From: Streptomyces sp. ASQP_92
GTDB lineage: Bacteria > Actinomycetota > Actinomycetes > Streptomycetales > Streptomycetaceae
NCBI RefSeq assembly: GCF_025399895.1
Contig: NZ_JAODUA010000020.1
Span: 41,563-105,562 of the forward strand
Length of the DNA: 64,000 nt
Direction of reading: 5' to 3'
Position 1 is the stretch's first letter; every line of letters begins with the position of its first letter. The notes under the pieces are model-generated. The model did not search any database and was not told the DNA's origin. It saw only the letters and a list, made by a program, of their open reading frames with translations. Positions 33,365 to 42,836 of this stretch are shown in pieces. A program made the position numbers and the translations under genes.

Positions 33365-34510
33365 TCACTCCGCCGTGGGCAGCATGCGTACCTCACCCTC
33401 GGGGAGCTTGACCCACCAGTGGTGGTAGCGGCTGTAGGGCGCCGGCTCGCGAGCGGCCAGCAGGGCGCCCAGGGACCGGGCCTCCTCGGCGAGCCCCTCC
33501 CACGTGGCTCGTGAGAGCGGGTGGAAGGCCGTCGCCTCGATGCCGTCGGCGAGCGGCCGCCACACCCCGGCGACGTACCCGTCCACGAGCAGGGTGGGCA
33601 GCACATCGCCGTTGTTCCTGATCACCAGCGGGCGGTACGCGGGCGGGATCACCCGGCCCCGGTCGGCATAGGCCAGCAGGACGCTGTCCCACATGGCCAT
33701 GAGCCGGGGCGGGGCCGGTGTGTCCGCGGGCGGGCGGGGTGCGTCGGCAAGGTCGAACAGCGCGGTGCCGTCCGGCCGTTGGAGGTGCTCGACGGTGTCG
33801 TCGAGGGCGCGCAGGGCCTCGCGTACGAGGGAGCGTTGCACCATGGCGAACTGTGCGACGTCCGCCACGGAGGCGGGCCCGAACCCGGCCAGATAGCGCA
33901 GGATCAGCCTCCGCAGGGCGTCCGGGTCCGCCGTCCGTCCGGTGGGGGCGGGTCCGGTGCCGGCTGCGACGAACGACGGCCGGTAGCCGAACGACCAGGG
34001 CGCGTCCGTCGCGGCGTGGTGCAGCGGCGCGTACGCCCTCAGTCCCCACCAGCACCCGTCCCGCTTCTCGGCGCCGACGCGTTCCTCGACCCACCCCCGC
34101 ATGTCGGCCATGGTCCGCGGCCGGTCGGCGAAGGCCAGCAGCTCCGGCACCAGCGCCTCGGCGTCCGCGGGCGTCAGGCCCGCCGCGGCGAAGCGGTAAC
34201 CGAGCCGGGATCCGTACAACGTCGCTTGCAGTGCCGCGCGGAAGTCGGGGTAGTCCTCGGCGAGCACGGCGTGCAGGGTGAGCCGCATCAGCGTCGCCTT
34301 GACGACGGAGCGTCGCGCGAAGGCCTCGTCCAGCTCGGCCGGCTCGAAGCCGGAGAGGCGGTTCCAGAGCGCGATGTACGGGGAGGCGGGCTGCTGCGCC
34401 TGGAGCGCGACCACCTGCCGCACTCCTTGCGAGACCGTCAACGGCGCCCGTTCCAGAAGGAGTTGGCGGCTCAAGCCGGCCCGGTTGAGCTCCCGTTCGG
34501 TGATCTTCAT
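33365..34510 (-). CDS. winged-helix AlkZ-like DNA glycosylase family protein (HTH_42)
   Basis: The protein has 381 residues containing three winged-helix domains. The Q-x-Q signature (VVALQAQQPASPYIALWNRL) found in AlkZ glycosylases, which excise azinomycin and related interstrand crosslink adducts, is present near residues 33-50. The C-terminal domain (DLADAPRPP...VLPTLLVDGYVAGVWR) also fits the family. Start ATG 34510 has only a weak ribosome binding site. In Streptomyces such proteins confer self-resistance to DNA-alkylating antibiotics or act in general repair. No alkylating-agent gene cluster is seen here. Confidence 0.82.
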   Translation of the reverse strand: MKITERELNRAGLSRQLLLERAPLTVSQGVRQVVALQAQQPASPYIALWNRLSGFEPAELDEAFARRSVVKATLMRLTLHAVLAEDYPDFRAALQATLYGSRLGYRFAAAGLTPADAEALVPELLAFADRPRTMADMRGWVEERVGAEKRDGCWWGLRAYAPLHHAATDAPWSFGYRPSFVAAGTGPAPTGRTADPDALRRLILRYLAGFGPASVADVAQFAMVQRSLVREALRALDDTVEHLQRPDGTALFDLADAPRPPADTPAPPRLMAMWDSVLLAYADRGRVIPPAYRPLVIRNNGDVLPTLLVDGYVAGVWRPLADGIEATAFHPLSRATWEGLAEEARSLGALLAAREPAPYSRYHHWWVKLPEGEVRMLPTAE

Positions 34511-34814
34511 GGCGCCGGATTCTGCCGCAGCCCGGCCTCGCCCGCCACCGTCGGCCGCTTGCGTGAGCGAATCGCTCCGTGTCTTCCGAGTTCCCCTCGC
34601 GAAGCGGTGCGGCCGTCTTCCCCACGGGGCTGTGAAGAGGCCTTCCCCTCGCCGTAATGAACGGGTCAAGCGTTTCTCATCCAGGTCAAGCTTCACTCTC
34701 GGACGGAAATCATCGAGGCCCGGCCGGAATAGTCGCCTGGGGAAACGGGTTCAAGCCACTCGTACCCCTCTCGGGGGCCGCCGCCGACCTCTCCCCGCCT
34801 CCGGAGGCTCCGCA
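34511..34814. other. divergent intergenic region, 304 bp
   Basis: Promoter space between the AlkZ-like and MFS genes. Only GGAGG just before the MFS ATG is clear; a possible TTCAAGC/TTCACTC pair is near 34682-34702 but is not convincing. There is no small gene. Confidence 0.4.
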
Positions 34815-36551
34815 ATGTCCCACCCGACGACCGACCAGCAGGCCGCACCGCGCGGCGTACGCGGTGTCGTCCCCGTACTGGCCTTCGCAGGTATCACGGT
34901 CGCGGTGATGCAGACCCTGCTCGTGCCGGTCATCAAGGACCTGCCGGCGCTGCTCGGCACCTCGCCCTCCAACGCCACCTGGGTCATGACCTCGACGCTG
35001 CTCGCCGGCGCCGTGTCCACCCCGATCATGGGCCGGCTCGGCGATCTGTACGGCAAGCGCCGCATGCTGCTGACCAGTCTCGCGATCATGGTCGTCGGCT
35101 CACTGGTCGCGGGCTTCACCAGCGAGCTCCTCGTGATGATCGCCGGCCGCGCCCTCCAGGGCTTCGCCATGGGCGCGATCCCGCTCGGCATCGGCCTGAT
35201 GCGTGACGAGCTGCCCCGCGAGAAGCTCGGCTCGGCGATGGCCCTGATGAGCTCCTCCATAGGCGTCGGCGGCGGCCTCGCCCTGCCGATCGCGGCGCTG
35301 ATCGCCCAACACGCCGACTGGCACGCCCTGTTCTTCGGCTCGGCGGGCCTGGGCGTGGTCGCCATGGGGCTCACCCTCCTGTTCGTACCGGAGAGCAGGG
35401 TCAAGGCGGAGGGCACCTTCGACGCGCTCGGCGCGCTGGGCCTCTCCGCGGGACTGGTCCTGCTGCTGCTTCCGATCACCAAGGGCAGCGACTGGGGTTG
35501 GGGCTCGACCACCACGCTCGGCCTGCTCGGCTCGGCCGTCCTCGTGCTCGTCCTGTGGGGCGTGATGGAGCTGCGCGTCCAGGCTCCGCTGGTGAACCTG
35601 CGCACCTCCGCCCGGCGTGAGGTGCTGCTCACCAACCTCGCCTCCACGATGGTCGGGGTCGCCTTCTACGCCATATCGCTCGTGCTGCCCCAGTTGCTGC
35701 AACTGCCCGCCGCCACCGGGTACGGGCTCGGCCAGTCCATGGTCGTCGCCGGTCTGTGCGTCGCGCCGCTCGGTGTGACGATGATGCTGACCGCCCCGAT
35801 CTACGCCCGGCTCTCGGCCAGGTACGGCCCGAAGACCACCCTGATCCTCGGCATGCTGATCATCGCGATCGGATACGGGGCGGGGCTCGGCCTGATGAGC
35901 GCGGCCTGGCAGACCATCGTGATCTCGGTGATCGTCGGCGCGGGCATCGGTCTCGCCTACTCCTCCCTCCCGGCGCTGATCATCGGCGCGGTCGACCCGT
36001 CCGAGACGGGCGCGGCCAACGGCCTCAACACCCTGATGCGCTCGATCGGTACGTCGGTGTCGAGCGCCGTCATCGGCATGGTGCTCGCCAACACGTCGAA
36101 GAACTTCGGTCCGCTCACGCTCCCGACGATGCACGGCTTCCGCGTCTCGTTCCTGATCGCCACCGGCGCCGTGGCCGGCGGTCTGGTGCTCGCCCTCTTC
36201 CTGCCCAGGGGCCGTCCGGCCGCCAAGCCGCAGTTGCGGGCGAGCAGCGAGGAGGACGCGGTCCTGGAGCGGGTCACCGAGGCGCTGGCCGCCTTCCACG
36301 GTCAGGTCGTCGGCGCGTCCGGTGTGCCGGTGGCCCACGCCAAGGTCACGCTGATCGACCGTCACGGCCGCCAGGCGGGCGCCGCGCACACCGACGGGAG
36401 CGGCCGGTACGCGGTGCCGGTCCCCCGGGGCGGCGCCTATGTGCTGGCCGCGACGGCCGCGGGCCACGCGCCCCGCGCCTCCTCGGCCACCCACCACGGG
36501 GGCGACGGCCCGGTCACCGTGGACCTGGCCCTGCCGATGCCCGCCCTGTAG
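34815..36551 (+). CDS. DHA2-type MFS transporter with C-terminal carboxypeptidase-regulatory-like domain
   Basis: A 578-residue protein. Residues ~15-470 form a 14-helix MFS drug exporter with motif A GRLGDLYGKRR and the motif C-like AGRALQGFAMGAIPLGIGLMR. A hydrophilic C-terminal part (~495-578) contains FHGQVVGASGVPVAHAKVTLIDRHG followed by TDGSGRYAVPVPRGGAYVLAATAAGH, a carboxypeptidase regulatory-like (transthyretin-fold) beta-sandwich. GGAGG precedes ATG 34815. The domain faces the cytoplasm if 14 helices are correct. Substrate is unknown; the MFS part suggests efflux of hydrophobic drugs. Confidence 0.86.
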   Translation: MSHPTTDQQAAPRGVRGVVPVLAFAGITVAVMQTLLVPVIKDLPALLGTSPSNATWVMTSTLLAGAVSTPIMGRLGDLYGKRRMLLTSLAIMVVGSLVAGFTSELLVMIAGRALQGFAMGAIPLGIGLMRDELPREKLGSAMALMSSSIGVGGGLALPIAALIAQHADWHALFFGSAGLGVVAMGLTLLFVPESRVKAEGTFDALGALGLSAGLVLLLLPITKGSDWGWGSTTTLGLLGSAVLVLVLWGVMELRVQAPLVNLRTSARREVLLTNLASTMVGVAFYAISLVLPQLLQLPAATGYGLGQSMVVAGLCVAPLGVTMMLTAPIYARLSARYGPKTTLILGMLIIAIGYGAGLGLMSAAWQTIVISVIVGAGIGLAYSSLPALIIGAVDPSETGAANGLNTLMRSIGTSVSSAVIGMVLANTSKNFGPLTLPTMHGFRVSFLIATGAVAGGLVLALFLPRGRPAAKPQLRASSEEDAVLERVTEALAAFHGQVVGASGVPVAHAKVTLIDRHGRQAGAAHTDGSGRYAVPVPRGGAYVLAATAAGHAPRASSATHHGGDGPVTVDLALPMPAL

Positions 36552-36653
36552 GCAGCGCTCCGGTTCGCCGGACAACGCCTCGGATCGCCCGGCACCACTG
36601 CGGAACGCCGGGCAACGATCCGTTCCGCGTCGCAAGCGCGCAGTACGTCGTCC

Positions 36654-37844
36654 TCACGCCTTCTCCCGTACCGGCCTGCGGACGAGGTAGACGGCAGCGA
36701 CGGAGGCCAGGACGGCCATGCAGGCGATGAAGGCGAGCCCCGCGCCTTCCAGGCCGAGGGGTCCCACCAGGACGCCCACCCCGATCACCGGCACCGAGAT
36801 GCCCGTATAGGCCACCACGAAGAGCGTCGAGATGACCGCCGCGTGCCGGCCCTCGGGGGATGCCTCGGCCACCGCGGACAGGGCCGCGCGAAACGTCAGC
36901 CCCTGCCCGCAGCCGCCGACCAGCGCGCTCAGCACGATGAGCGGCAGCAGGTCCCAGCGGAGGGCGCCGGCGAGCAGCGCGAGCCCGAACAGCAGGGCCA
37001 CGCAGCCCAGGGGAAGCGACCGTCGCAGCCCCACCGTGCCGACGGCCAACTGCCCGGCGGTCGAGGCGAAGAAGGCGAGCGCGACGATCAGGCCGGTCGC
37101 GGCGTGGTTGTGGACGTTCAGCGCCTCGGTGAGGAAGGCGGGGCTCACCGAGGTGAAGACCCCGAACAGCGCGAACCCCACGAATGACGCGATCGCCGCG
37201 GGCACGAACACCGGCCGCACCTGCGAGGGCAGTCCCGGCCGCTGGGTCCGCGCACTGCTCAGGGGCTGTCGCTCACGGACGGTCTCGGGAAGCCACAGCA
37301 CCACCGCGACCGAGCCGGCCACCAGCGCCAGGTGCACGGCGAACGGGAGCAGCAACGGCCGGCCGGCGTACTGCGCGAGCACGCCCGCGAGCAGCGGGCC
37401 GCAGCCGAGGCCGCCCATGTTCGCGGCCGTCGCCACGAACGTGGCCCGCGCTCCGCCCTCGCGGGGCGCCAGGTCCATCACGTACGCCGTGGCCGCCCCG
37501 GTGAACAGGCCGGCGGACAGTCCGGAGAGCAGCCGGCCCGCGTAGAGCCAGCCGAGACCGTCGGCGCACAGGAAGCAGACCGCGCTCGCGGCCGCGAAAC
37601 CCAGGCCCGACAGCAGCACGGGGCGTCTGCCGACGGTGTCCGACAGGTTGCCCGCCAGCAGGAGCACGCCGATGACCCCGAAGGCGTAGACGGCGTACAC
37701 GACCGTGACGGTCAGTTCGGAGAATCCGAACTCGTCCTGGTAGAGGCCGTACAGCGGGGTCGGCAGCGTGGTGCCCGTCATGCACACGGCGAACACCGCC
37801 CCGCCGAGCAGACATTGACGCCATCCTCGAAGATCACCGTCCAT
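36654..37844 (-). CDS. MFS transporter
   Basis: A 396-residue transporter with about 12 helices. N-terminal GWRQCLLGGAVFAVCMTGTTLPTPLYGLYQDEFGFSE, motif A-like GNLSDTVGRRPVLLSG and motif C-like FTGAATAYVMDLAPREGGA point to a sugar/drug-type MFS. The start at ATG 37844 lacks a strong ribosome binding site. It is divergent from the 1579-aa protein. Substrate is not recognisable. Convergent with the other MFS gene (stops 36551 and 36654), leaving ~100 bp without a clear terminator hairpin. Confidence 0.84.
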   Translation of the reverse strand: MDGDLRGWRQCLLGGAVFAVCMTGTTLPTPLYGLYQDEFGFSELTVTVVYAVYAFGVIGVLLLAGNLSDTVGRRPVLLSGLGFAAASAVCFLCADGLGWLYAGRLLSGLSAGLFTGAATAYVMDLAPREGGARATFVATAANMGGLGCGPLLAGVLAQYAGRPLLLPFAVHLALVAGSVAVVLWLPETVRERQPLSSARTQRPGLPSQVRPVFVPAAIASFVGFALFGVFTSVSPAFLTEALNVHNHAATGLIVALAFFASTAGQLAVGTVGLRRSLPLGCVALLFGLALLAGALRWDLLPLIVLSALVGGCGQGLTFRAALSAVAEASPEGRHAAVISTLFVVAYTGISVPVIGVGVLVGPLGLEGAGLAFIACMAVLASVAAVYLVRRPVREKA

Positions 37845-38004
37845 GCCGCCGACGGTAACGCCGCGAGCGGCCTCGCTCCGTCCCGGCGGGAGGGGCGCGC
37901 CGACGGGGAGTCCGGGCGGGCGCCCGCGGCCGCCTCGCGGTCGGTGGGTCAGCCTCCCGCACGCGCTCGCGGTGTTGTCAGTGGGGCATGCCACCATCCA
38001 GAGC

Positions 38005-41000
38005 ATGATCGCCTCGCTGGACGCCCTGGTGCCGACCGCCGGTACGCATGTCTCGACCACGTACGCCGACTGGGTCGCGGCCCACGACCCGGGCGCGGCC
38101 GATGCCGCGCGCGGCCTCGTCGAGGAGATGTCCCGCGAACTCGCCCGGACCTGGGACAAGCCCGGCCGGTTCGTCGACACCATGACCGCCCGGGCGCGGC
38201 GGCTGCCACCGGCTCATCTGCCGTGGTTCTGGGACACGGTGGGCCATCGGTTGATCGGTTACGGCAGCCGCCCGGGCGGGCGGGCCTACGCGGCGGCGCG
38301 AGCGGCCGAGGCCGAGCACGGGCTCTCGGTCGACGCGGGCTACCGCAGAGCCAACGCGCTGCTGTTCGCCGCGGGCGGGGCCATGCCCGCCAAGGAGTTC
38401 GGGGCGCATCAGCGCTTCCTGGCCGAGACGCTGGAGCCGGCCGCGGCCCACGCGGCTCTGGACGCGTTCCTGACGGCGTGGGCGGGTTCGGCCGCCGACC
38501 TGCCGACGGATCTGGTCCGCCGGATACGCGCCTCGGCCAAGGGGGCCGGGCACGGGGACGAGGAGGTGGCACGCCTGGTGGGCGCGCTCCTGTCCGTCAC
38601 CCGCGAGAAGTCGGTGCCCGACGCGCTCCTGACCGCCGCCCTCCCGATTCTGACGACCCATCAGCCGACGGACGCGGTCGCGGCCGGCCTCGTCGAGATG
38701 TTCCCGACCGGCACCACCGACGGCGGCCCATGGCTGCGGATGCTCATCGGCTGCGGCGCGACGCGAGCCATGGAGGAGGGCCGGATCGTCCCCGAGGGCG
38801 GCGCGCACCACTGGGTGGGCACGTTCGTCCATATGTACCAGTACGCCGCGCAGGCGGGCGGCGGGGTGGGGCGGCAGCCACTGCCTGCCGAATTCCTCGA
38901 TCTGGTGGACCGGTTGGGGCCCCGGCTCCGGGCGGCGGGCGCGCCGGTGACGGTGCACACCACCCGCCACTACCACCAGGGCGTCGATGCCGACGTGCTG
39001 GACGCGCTGCTGGCGGCGGGTGTGGCGGTCGTCGATCCGGGCCCGGAGATCCGCATGCGGTTCTGGGGCGAGCGGTCCCGGCGCGACCTTGCCGCACTGG
39101 CCGCCGATCCCGTCTTCGGCCCGCGCCTGGAGGGGACCGTGCACCAGGGTCTCCTTCCGGACTGGTCGAGCGCCCACCGCAGGCCGGGGTCGGCGGTGAC
39201 GCTGCTTCCGGGCAACGAGGGCATCGCGCACGGGGTGGCCGCTCGGGTCGGCAAGCTCGTCGACACGGTGGCGGGCGGTGGCATGGCCGGCGCGGAGGAG
39301 GCCGTGGCCGAACTGGAGGCACTGCTGGACCGGCCGACGGTCGGAGCCCTCGCCGGGATCGTCGACGCCCTGGCGGACGCGGGCGCGGCGGGCGCGCTGC
39401 GCCGTTCCCTGGCAGCGGGCCTGCCCGAGGAACTGGCCTGGCCCGCCCTGGAGTCGGTGTACGCGCGGTTCGCCGCGGAGGCCGGGCCCGAGGAGGCGGA
39501 TCGGCCGCTGCCGGGCGTGGCGGGGGTGACCTCCACCTGGCCGGTCCTCACGGTGTTCGGGCCCGATCGGGCGGTCGCCGTCGGCCCGGACGGGGAGCGC
39601 GGCTCGTGCCGCTTCACCGTTCCCCCGGACGCGACCATGTTCGCCGTCCACTACGTGGGCGGCTCCTTCCTCGTGAGCTGGACGGCGCGGCCCAGCCCCT
39701 ACCACTGCGACACCGCCTTCTGGGCCGACCGTCCCGACCAGCCGTTCACCCCGGACGAGACGGGAGGCCTGGTGCCGTTCGGCGGCAGGCTGGACGGGGC
39801 GTACGGCTTCCAGTTCGAGACCGCCGACGGGCAGGGTCGCCACGGTGGCCTGCGGGTGCTGCGCGCGGGCGGCACGGAGGGCATCGACCGCGACGAGTTG
39901 CAGCTGGGCGACGGCTCCCGGGTGTGGACCAACGCCGTCTTCGGGGACCGCGCCTGGGAGGCTGTGGACCCGGTCACCGGGCAGCGGCAGGGTCCGGCGC
40001 CGCTGCCCGGCTTCCCGGGCCGCGCCGTGGGCGGCGACCCATCGGAGGAGGGGATGTCCCTCGCGACGGAGTTCCTTCAACTGGCGCCGCTTCCGGCCGA
40101 GTTGACGGGTTCTCCGCTGGGCTGCCGGGACGGTCTGGTCGGGACGCGGGTGCTGTTCCGCACCCGGCACCGTCACCCCGCGCCCGATCACTTCCTGGTG
40201 GAGAGCGTGGACGGGCGCACCGCCCGCTTCGACATCGACCGCCCGGGACAGTCGCCCTGGGGGCTGTGGGCGCCGCCGGAAGGGGCGGCCGAGGACGTGG
40301 TGCTGGCCGAGGCGGAGACCCGGACCGGGGTGCGCGCGTACGCGGCCGATGGTGGCCTGCTGTGGGAACTGGATGGCCACCACTCTCCCCGCCACCGCGA
40401 GGGGCGGCCTTCCCGGCGGGTCACCGTGTCGACCGGCGTGGCCCTGCCACCGGCGTTCTGGTACCTGCTGGTGACCCGGGACGCGGCCGGTTCCCGGGCG
40501 CTGCGGGCGGTGCGGCACGAGACGGCGAACGCCCTGCTTGCGGCCGCGTTCGACGGCGCGGACGCGCTGCGCGCGGCGGTGGCCCGGGAATTGCCGCAGA
40601 TCACGGACCCGGTGCTGGCCGGGGCCGTCGTGGCGGTGGCCTCGCGGGCCGCCCGGGTGGAGAAGCGGCGGCGCGCGCTGCATCGGCGCGTCGTGGTCCT
40701 CGCCGAGGCTCCCCCGGTTCTGCCGCGCGGCTCCGCGCCGGACAGTGAACTGATGCCGGCGCTGTTCGGGCTCGTTCGGGACGGCGAGCGCGATCCCTGG
40801 CGCCGGGAGGCGGACAGCACGCAGCCCGCGACACTCAGCGCGATCGCGGCGGACGGCGCCTGTTTGGCCGGGAGCATCACCGAGGAGGTGCGCCGGCTCT
40901 CGCCGCCCGCGCCGCCGTGCGACTGGTCCCAGTTGTTGGGTGCCATCGACGCCGCCGCGTGGCGGGCGGCGGTGGCGCCGACCCCCGAGGACGAGCGTGC

Positions 41001-42744
41001 CGCGCTGCTCGCGCTCCTGGACACCTGGGCCGAGCAGCCCTTCGCCCGGGCGGGCAGCCGGTGGTGGGTGGGCCGCACCTCCGATGCGGCGGCCCTGGAA
41101 GGATGGCAGGCGGCCGGAACTGCCGTGGTGTGGGCGGGAGTTCGGGCCGGCGGTTCGCAGCGCTGGTTCGTGGCGCCCGCGACGGGGGCGGACGACGACC
41201 CGGTACCGGCGGCCGCTCAGGCGCGGCTGGTCACGGTGGAGCGGGACGACGCGGCGCGGCTGCGCGCCCTGGTCGCGGCGGTCGGCGCGCACGGCCCCGT
41301 CCCGCTGCCCGAGTCGGCGGTGGCGCGCTTCGCCGAACTCACGGGCGTACGGCGGCCGGTGGCTCGGCTCGTGCTGGCCGGATTCGCCGGCAGGCCGGAC
41401 CGGGAGGAGGACGGCGCCCTGGTGCGCAAGGCTCCCTACCGGGCGACGCCGATGACGGCCGCCTCGTACGACCGTCTCCGTGAGCGGCTGGGCCCGGCCG
41501 GCCGGCGGGCCGTGCTCGCCGCCGCCCTGCCCGGGGAACCGGCGCAGCTGTGGGCGCCGGGCGGGGTCGAGGCGGCCGCGGAGCGGATGGCCGGAGTGTG
41601 GCGGGACCTCGTCGGGGCGCTGCCCCCCGTGCACGACGAGGCGGCCGACACCCTGGAGGGCGCCCTCGGCCTCGGCGAGGTGTGGGCCCGGCGCCTCGCG
41701 GGCGGGTACGACGCGGCCTCGGACGACACCGTGGAGGCGGCCGGCTGGGAGCTGGCGGCGACGCGGTACGGCACGGGCGTCGAGGTGCGGGCCGTGCCGC
41801 CGGCCGGACCTCGACTGCCGTACGGCACACCGGTGGGCGTGGCGTACCGGGCCATGGCGAGCGCGCTGGTCTGGGCGTGGACGGACCGGCCCGTCGGTGA
41901 TCCCGCGGTGGCAGGCGCGACGGCTCTCTACGAGCGGCTGCGGGCCGAGCTGGACCGTCCGGAACTGCTGGTGACGCTGACCCATGCCCGCGTCCAGGAC
42001 ACCCCGGAGCGGATCGCGGAGCGGTTCGGACCCGCGCGGTTGCCGGTGGCCGCCGACACCCGCAAGGAGCCGGGCCCGGTCCCCTCGACCGCGTACGACG
42101 TCGGGCCGCTGGTGGTGTGCGCCCCGGGCGGCGACAGCTTCCTGCGGCCCGCTGCCGTCGCCGACCCCGAGGTGTGGCAGCGGGTCAGCGCGGTCACCGA
42201 CCTCACCGAGGCACTCGGCCGGGTGGCTCCCCTGCTGGCCGGAGGCGGTCTGGAGCGCATGATGCGGCGGGCGCGGTCGGGGGCCGTGCCGGCGGGGTCG
42301 TACGAGGTGGATCCGCGCCGGTCCTGCCCGGAGCTGGTCGCGGACGTCGCTCGGGAGCTCGGGATCGGTGTGGACGCGGCGGCCCTCTACCTCCAGTTGG
42401 CGACGCTGGCCGCGCCCACCGATCGCAACGTGCGGCGCTGGAACGGCTGGTCGGCCAAGCACCACACACAGGTGGGCGCCGAGCTGCTCGGCACGGGCAG
42501 GGTGGTGGAGGCGAAGCGGGCACGGGCCGGCCGGGGCCTGTTCCTGCCCGGCGAGTGGACCGAACTCAAGGCTCCGCACCTGCCGTTGGAGACGGTGAAG
42601 CTGGCCACCCACGCGGTGCGCCCGCTGTGGGGCAACCAGATCCTCGCCCCGTTCGACCGCATCCTGCCGACGGCGCCACCGCACGAGATGTTCGCCGAGG
42701 CGTGGGAGCGACTGGCCCCGGCCGGGCAGGGAGTGCGCTCCTGA
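38005..42744 (+). CDS. very large protein of unknown function, 1579 aa
   Basis: The frame spans 4.7 kb with strong codon bias. The start is uncertain: ATG 38005, or GTG 37981 a few codons upstream. It has no signal peptide or membrane helices. The N-terminal ~500 residues are helical and regular. The middle (~515-850) is rich in beta strands with W/F, G and D turns (for example FAVHYVGGSFLVSWTARP, GLRVLRAGG, WEAVDPVTG) like a degenerate propeller. The C-terminal ~700 residues are helical with a conserved-looking end (ILPTAPPHEMFAEAWERLAP). I see no Walker, zinc-finger or catalytic motif. Streptomyces homologues are usually called hypothetical or DNA-binding. It is flanked by two transporters. 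Confidence 0.75.
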   Translation: MIASLDALVPTAGTHVSTTYADWVAAHDPGAADAARGLVEEMSRELARTWDKPGRFVDTMTARARRLPPAHLPWFWDTVGHRLIGYGSRPGGRAYAAARAAEAEHGLSVDAGYRRANALLFAAGGAMPAKEFGAHQRFLAETLEPAAAHAALDAFLTAWAGSAADLPTDLVRRIRASAKGAGHGDEEVARLVGALLSVTREKSVPDALLTAALPILTTHQPTDAVAAGLVEMFPTGTTDGGPWLRMLIGCGATRAMEEGRIVPEGGAHHWVGTFVHMYQYAAQAGGGVGRQPLPAEFLDLVDRLGPRLRAAGAPVTVHTTRHYHQGVDADVLDALLAAGVAVVDPGPEIRMRFWGERSRRDLAALAADPVFGPRLEGTVHQGLLPDWSSAHRRPGSAVTLLPGNEGIAHGVAARVGKLVDTVAGGGMAGAEEAVAELEALLDRPTVGALAGIVDALADAGAAGALRRSLAAGLPEELAWPALESVYARFAAEAGPEEADRPLPGVAGVTSTWPVLTVFGPDRAVAVGPDGERGSCRFTVPPDATMFAVHYVGGSFLVSWTARPSPYHCDTAFWADRPDQPFTPDETGGLVPFGGRLDGAYGFQFETADGQGRHGGLRVLRAGGTEGIDRDELQLGDGSRVWTNAVFGDRAWEAVDPVTGQRQGPAPLPGFPGRAVGGDPSEEGMSLATEFLQLAPLPAELTGSPLGCRDGLVGTRVLFRTRHRHPAPDHFLVESVDGRTARFDIDRPGQSPWGLWAPPEGAAEDVVLAEAETRTGVRAYAADGGLLWELDGHHSPRHREGRPSRRVTVSTGVALPPAFWYLLVTRDAAGSRALRAVRHETANALLAAAFDGADALRAAVARELPQITDPVLAGAVVAVASRAARVEKRRRALHRRVVVLAEAPPVLPRGSAPDSELMPALFGLVRDGERDPWRREADSTQPATLSAIAADGACLAGSITEEVRRLSPPAPPCDWSQLLGAIDAAAWRAAVAPTPEDERAALLALLDTWAEQPFARAGSRWWVGRTSDAAALEGWQAAGTAVVWAGVRAGGSQRWFVAPATGADDDPVPAAAQARLVTVERDDAARLRALVAAVGAHGPVPLPESAVARFAELTGVRRPVARLVLAGFAGRPDREEDGALVRKAPYRATPMTAASYDRLRERLGPAGRRAVLAAALPGEPAQLWAPGGVEAAAERMAGVWRDLVGALPPVHDEAADTLEGALGLGEVWARRLAGGYDAASDDTVEAAGWELAATRYGTGVEVRAVPPAGPRLPYGTPVGVAYRAMASALVWAWTDRPVGDPAVAGATALYERLRAELDRPELLVTLTHARVQDTPERIAERFGPARLPVAADTRKEPGPVPSTAYDVGPLVVCAPGGDSFLRPAAVADPEVWQRVSAVTDLTEALGRVAPLLAGGGLERMMRRARSGAVPAGSYEVDPRRSCPELVADVARELGIGVDAAALYLQLATLAAPTDRNVRRWNGWSAKHHTQVGAELLGTGRVVEAKRARAGRGLFLPGEWTELKAPHLPLETVKLATHAVRPLWGNQILAPFDRILPTAPPHEMFAEAWERLAPAGQGVRS

Positions 42745-42756
42745 CGTACTCGCCGG

Positions 42757-42830
42757 CGCAGGAGCGCCGTCACAGGAGCGCCGTCCTGGGAGGGACGTCC
42801 TGGGAGGGACGTCTTAGGTAGGCGTCCTGG
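42757..42830. repeat. short imperfect tandem repeats between convergent genes
   Basis: CAGGAGCGCCGTC occurs twice and TGGGAGGGACGTC twice, each in direct succession with a period of about 14 bp. They fill most of the gap between the stops at 42744 and 42837. Their function is unknown; they may arise from slippage or form part of a terminator. Confidence 0.55.
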
Positions 42831-42836
42831 GGGGAA

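Noticed and set aside
37978..42684. A 1568-codon open frame on the minus strand
   Set aside because: It is the complement of the 1579-aa gene; its composition is Arg/Gly/His/Pro-rich without domains, and the plus-strand frame has the correct codon bias.
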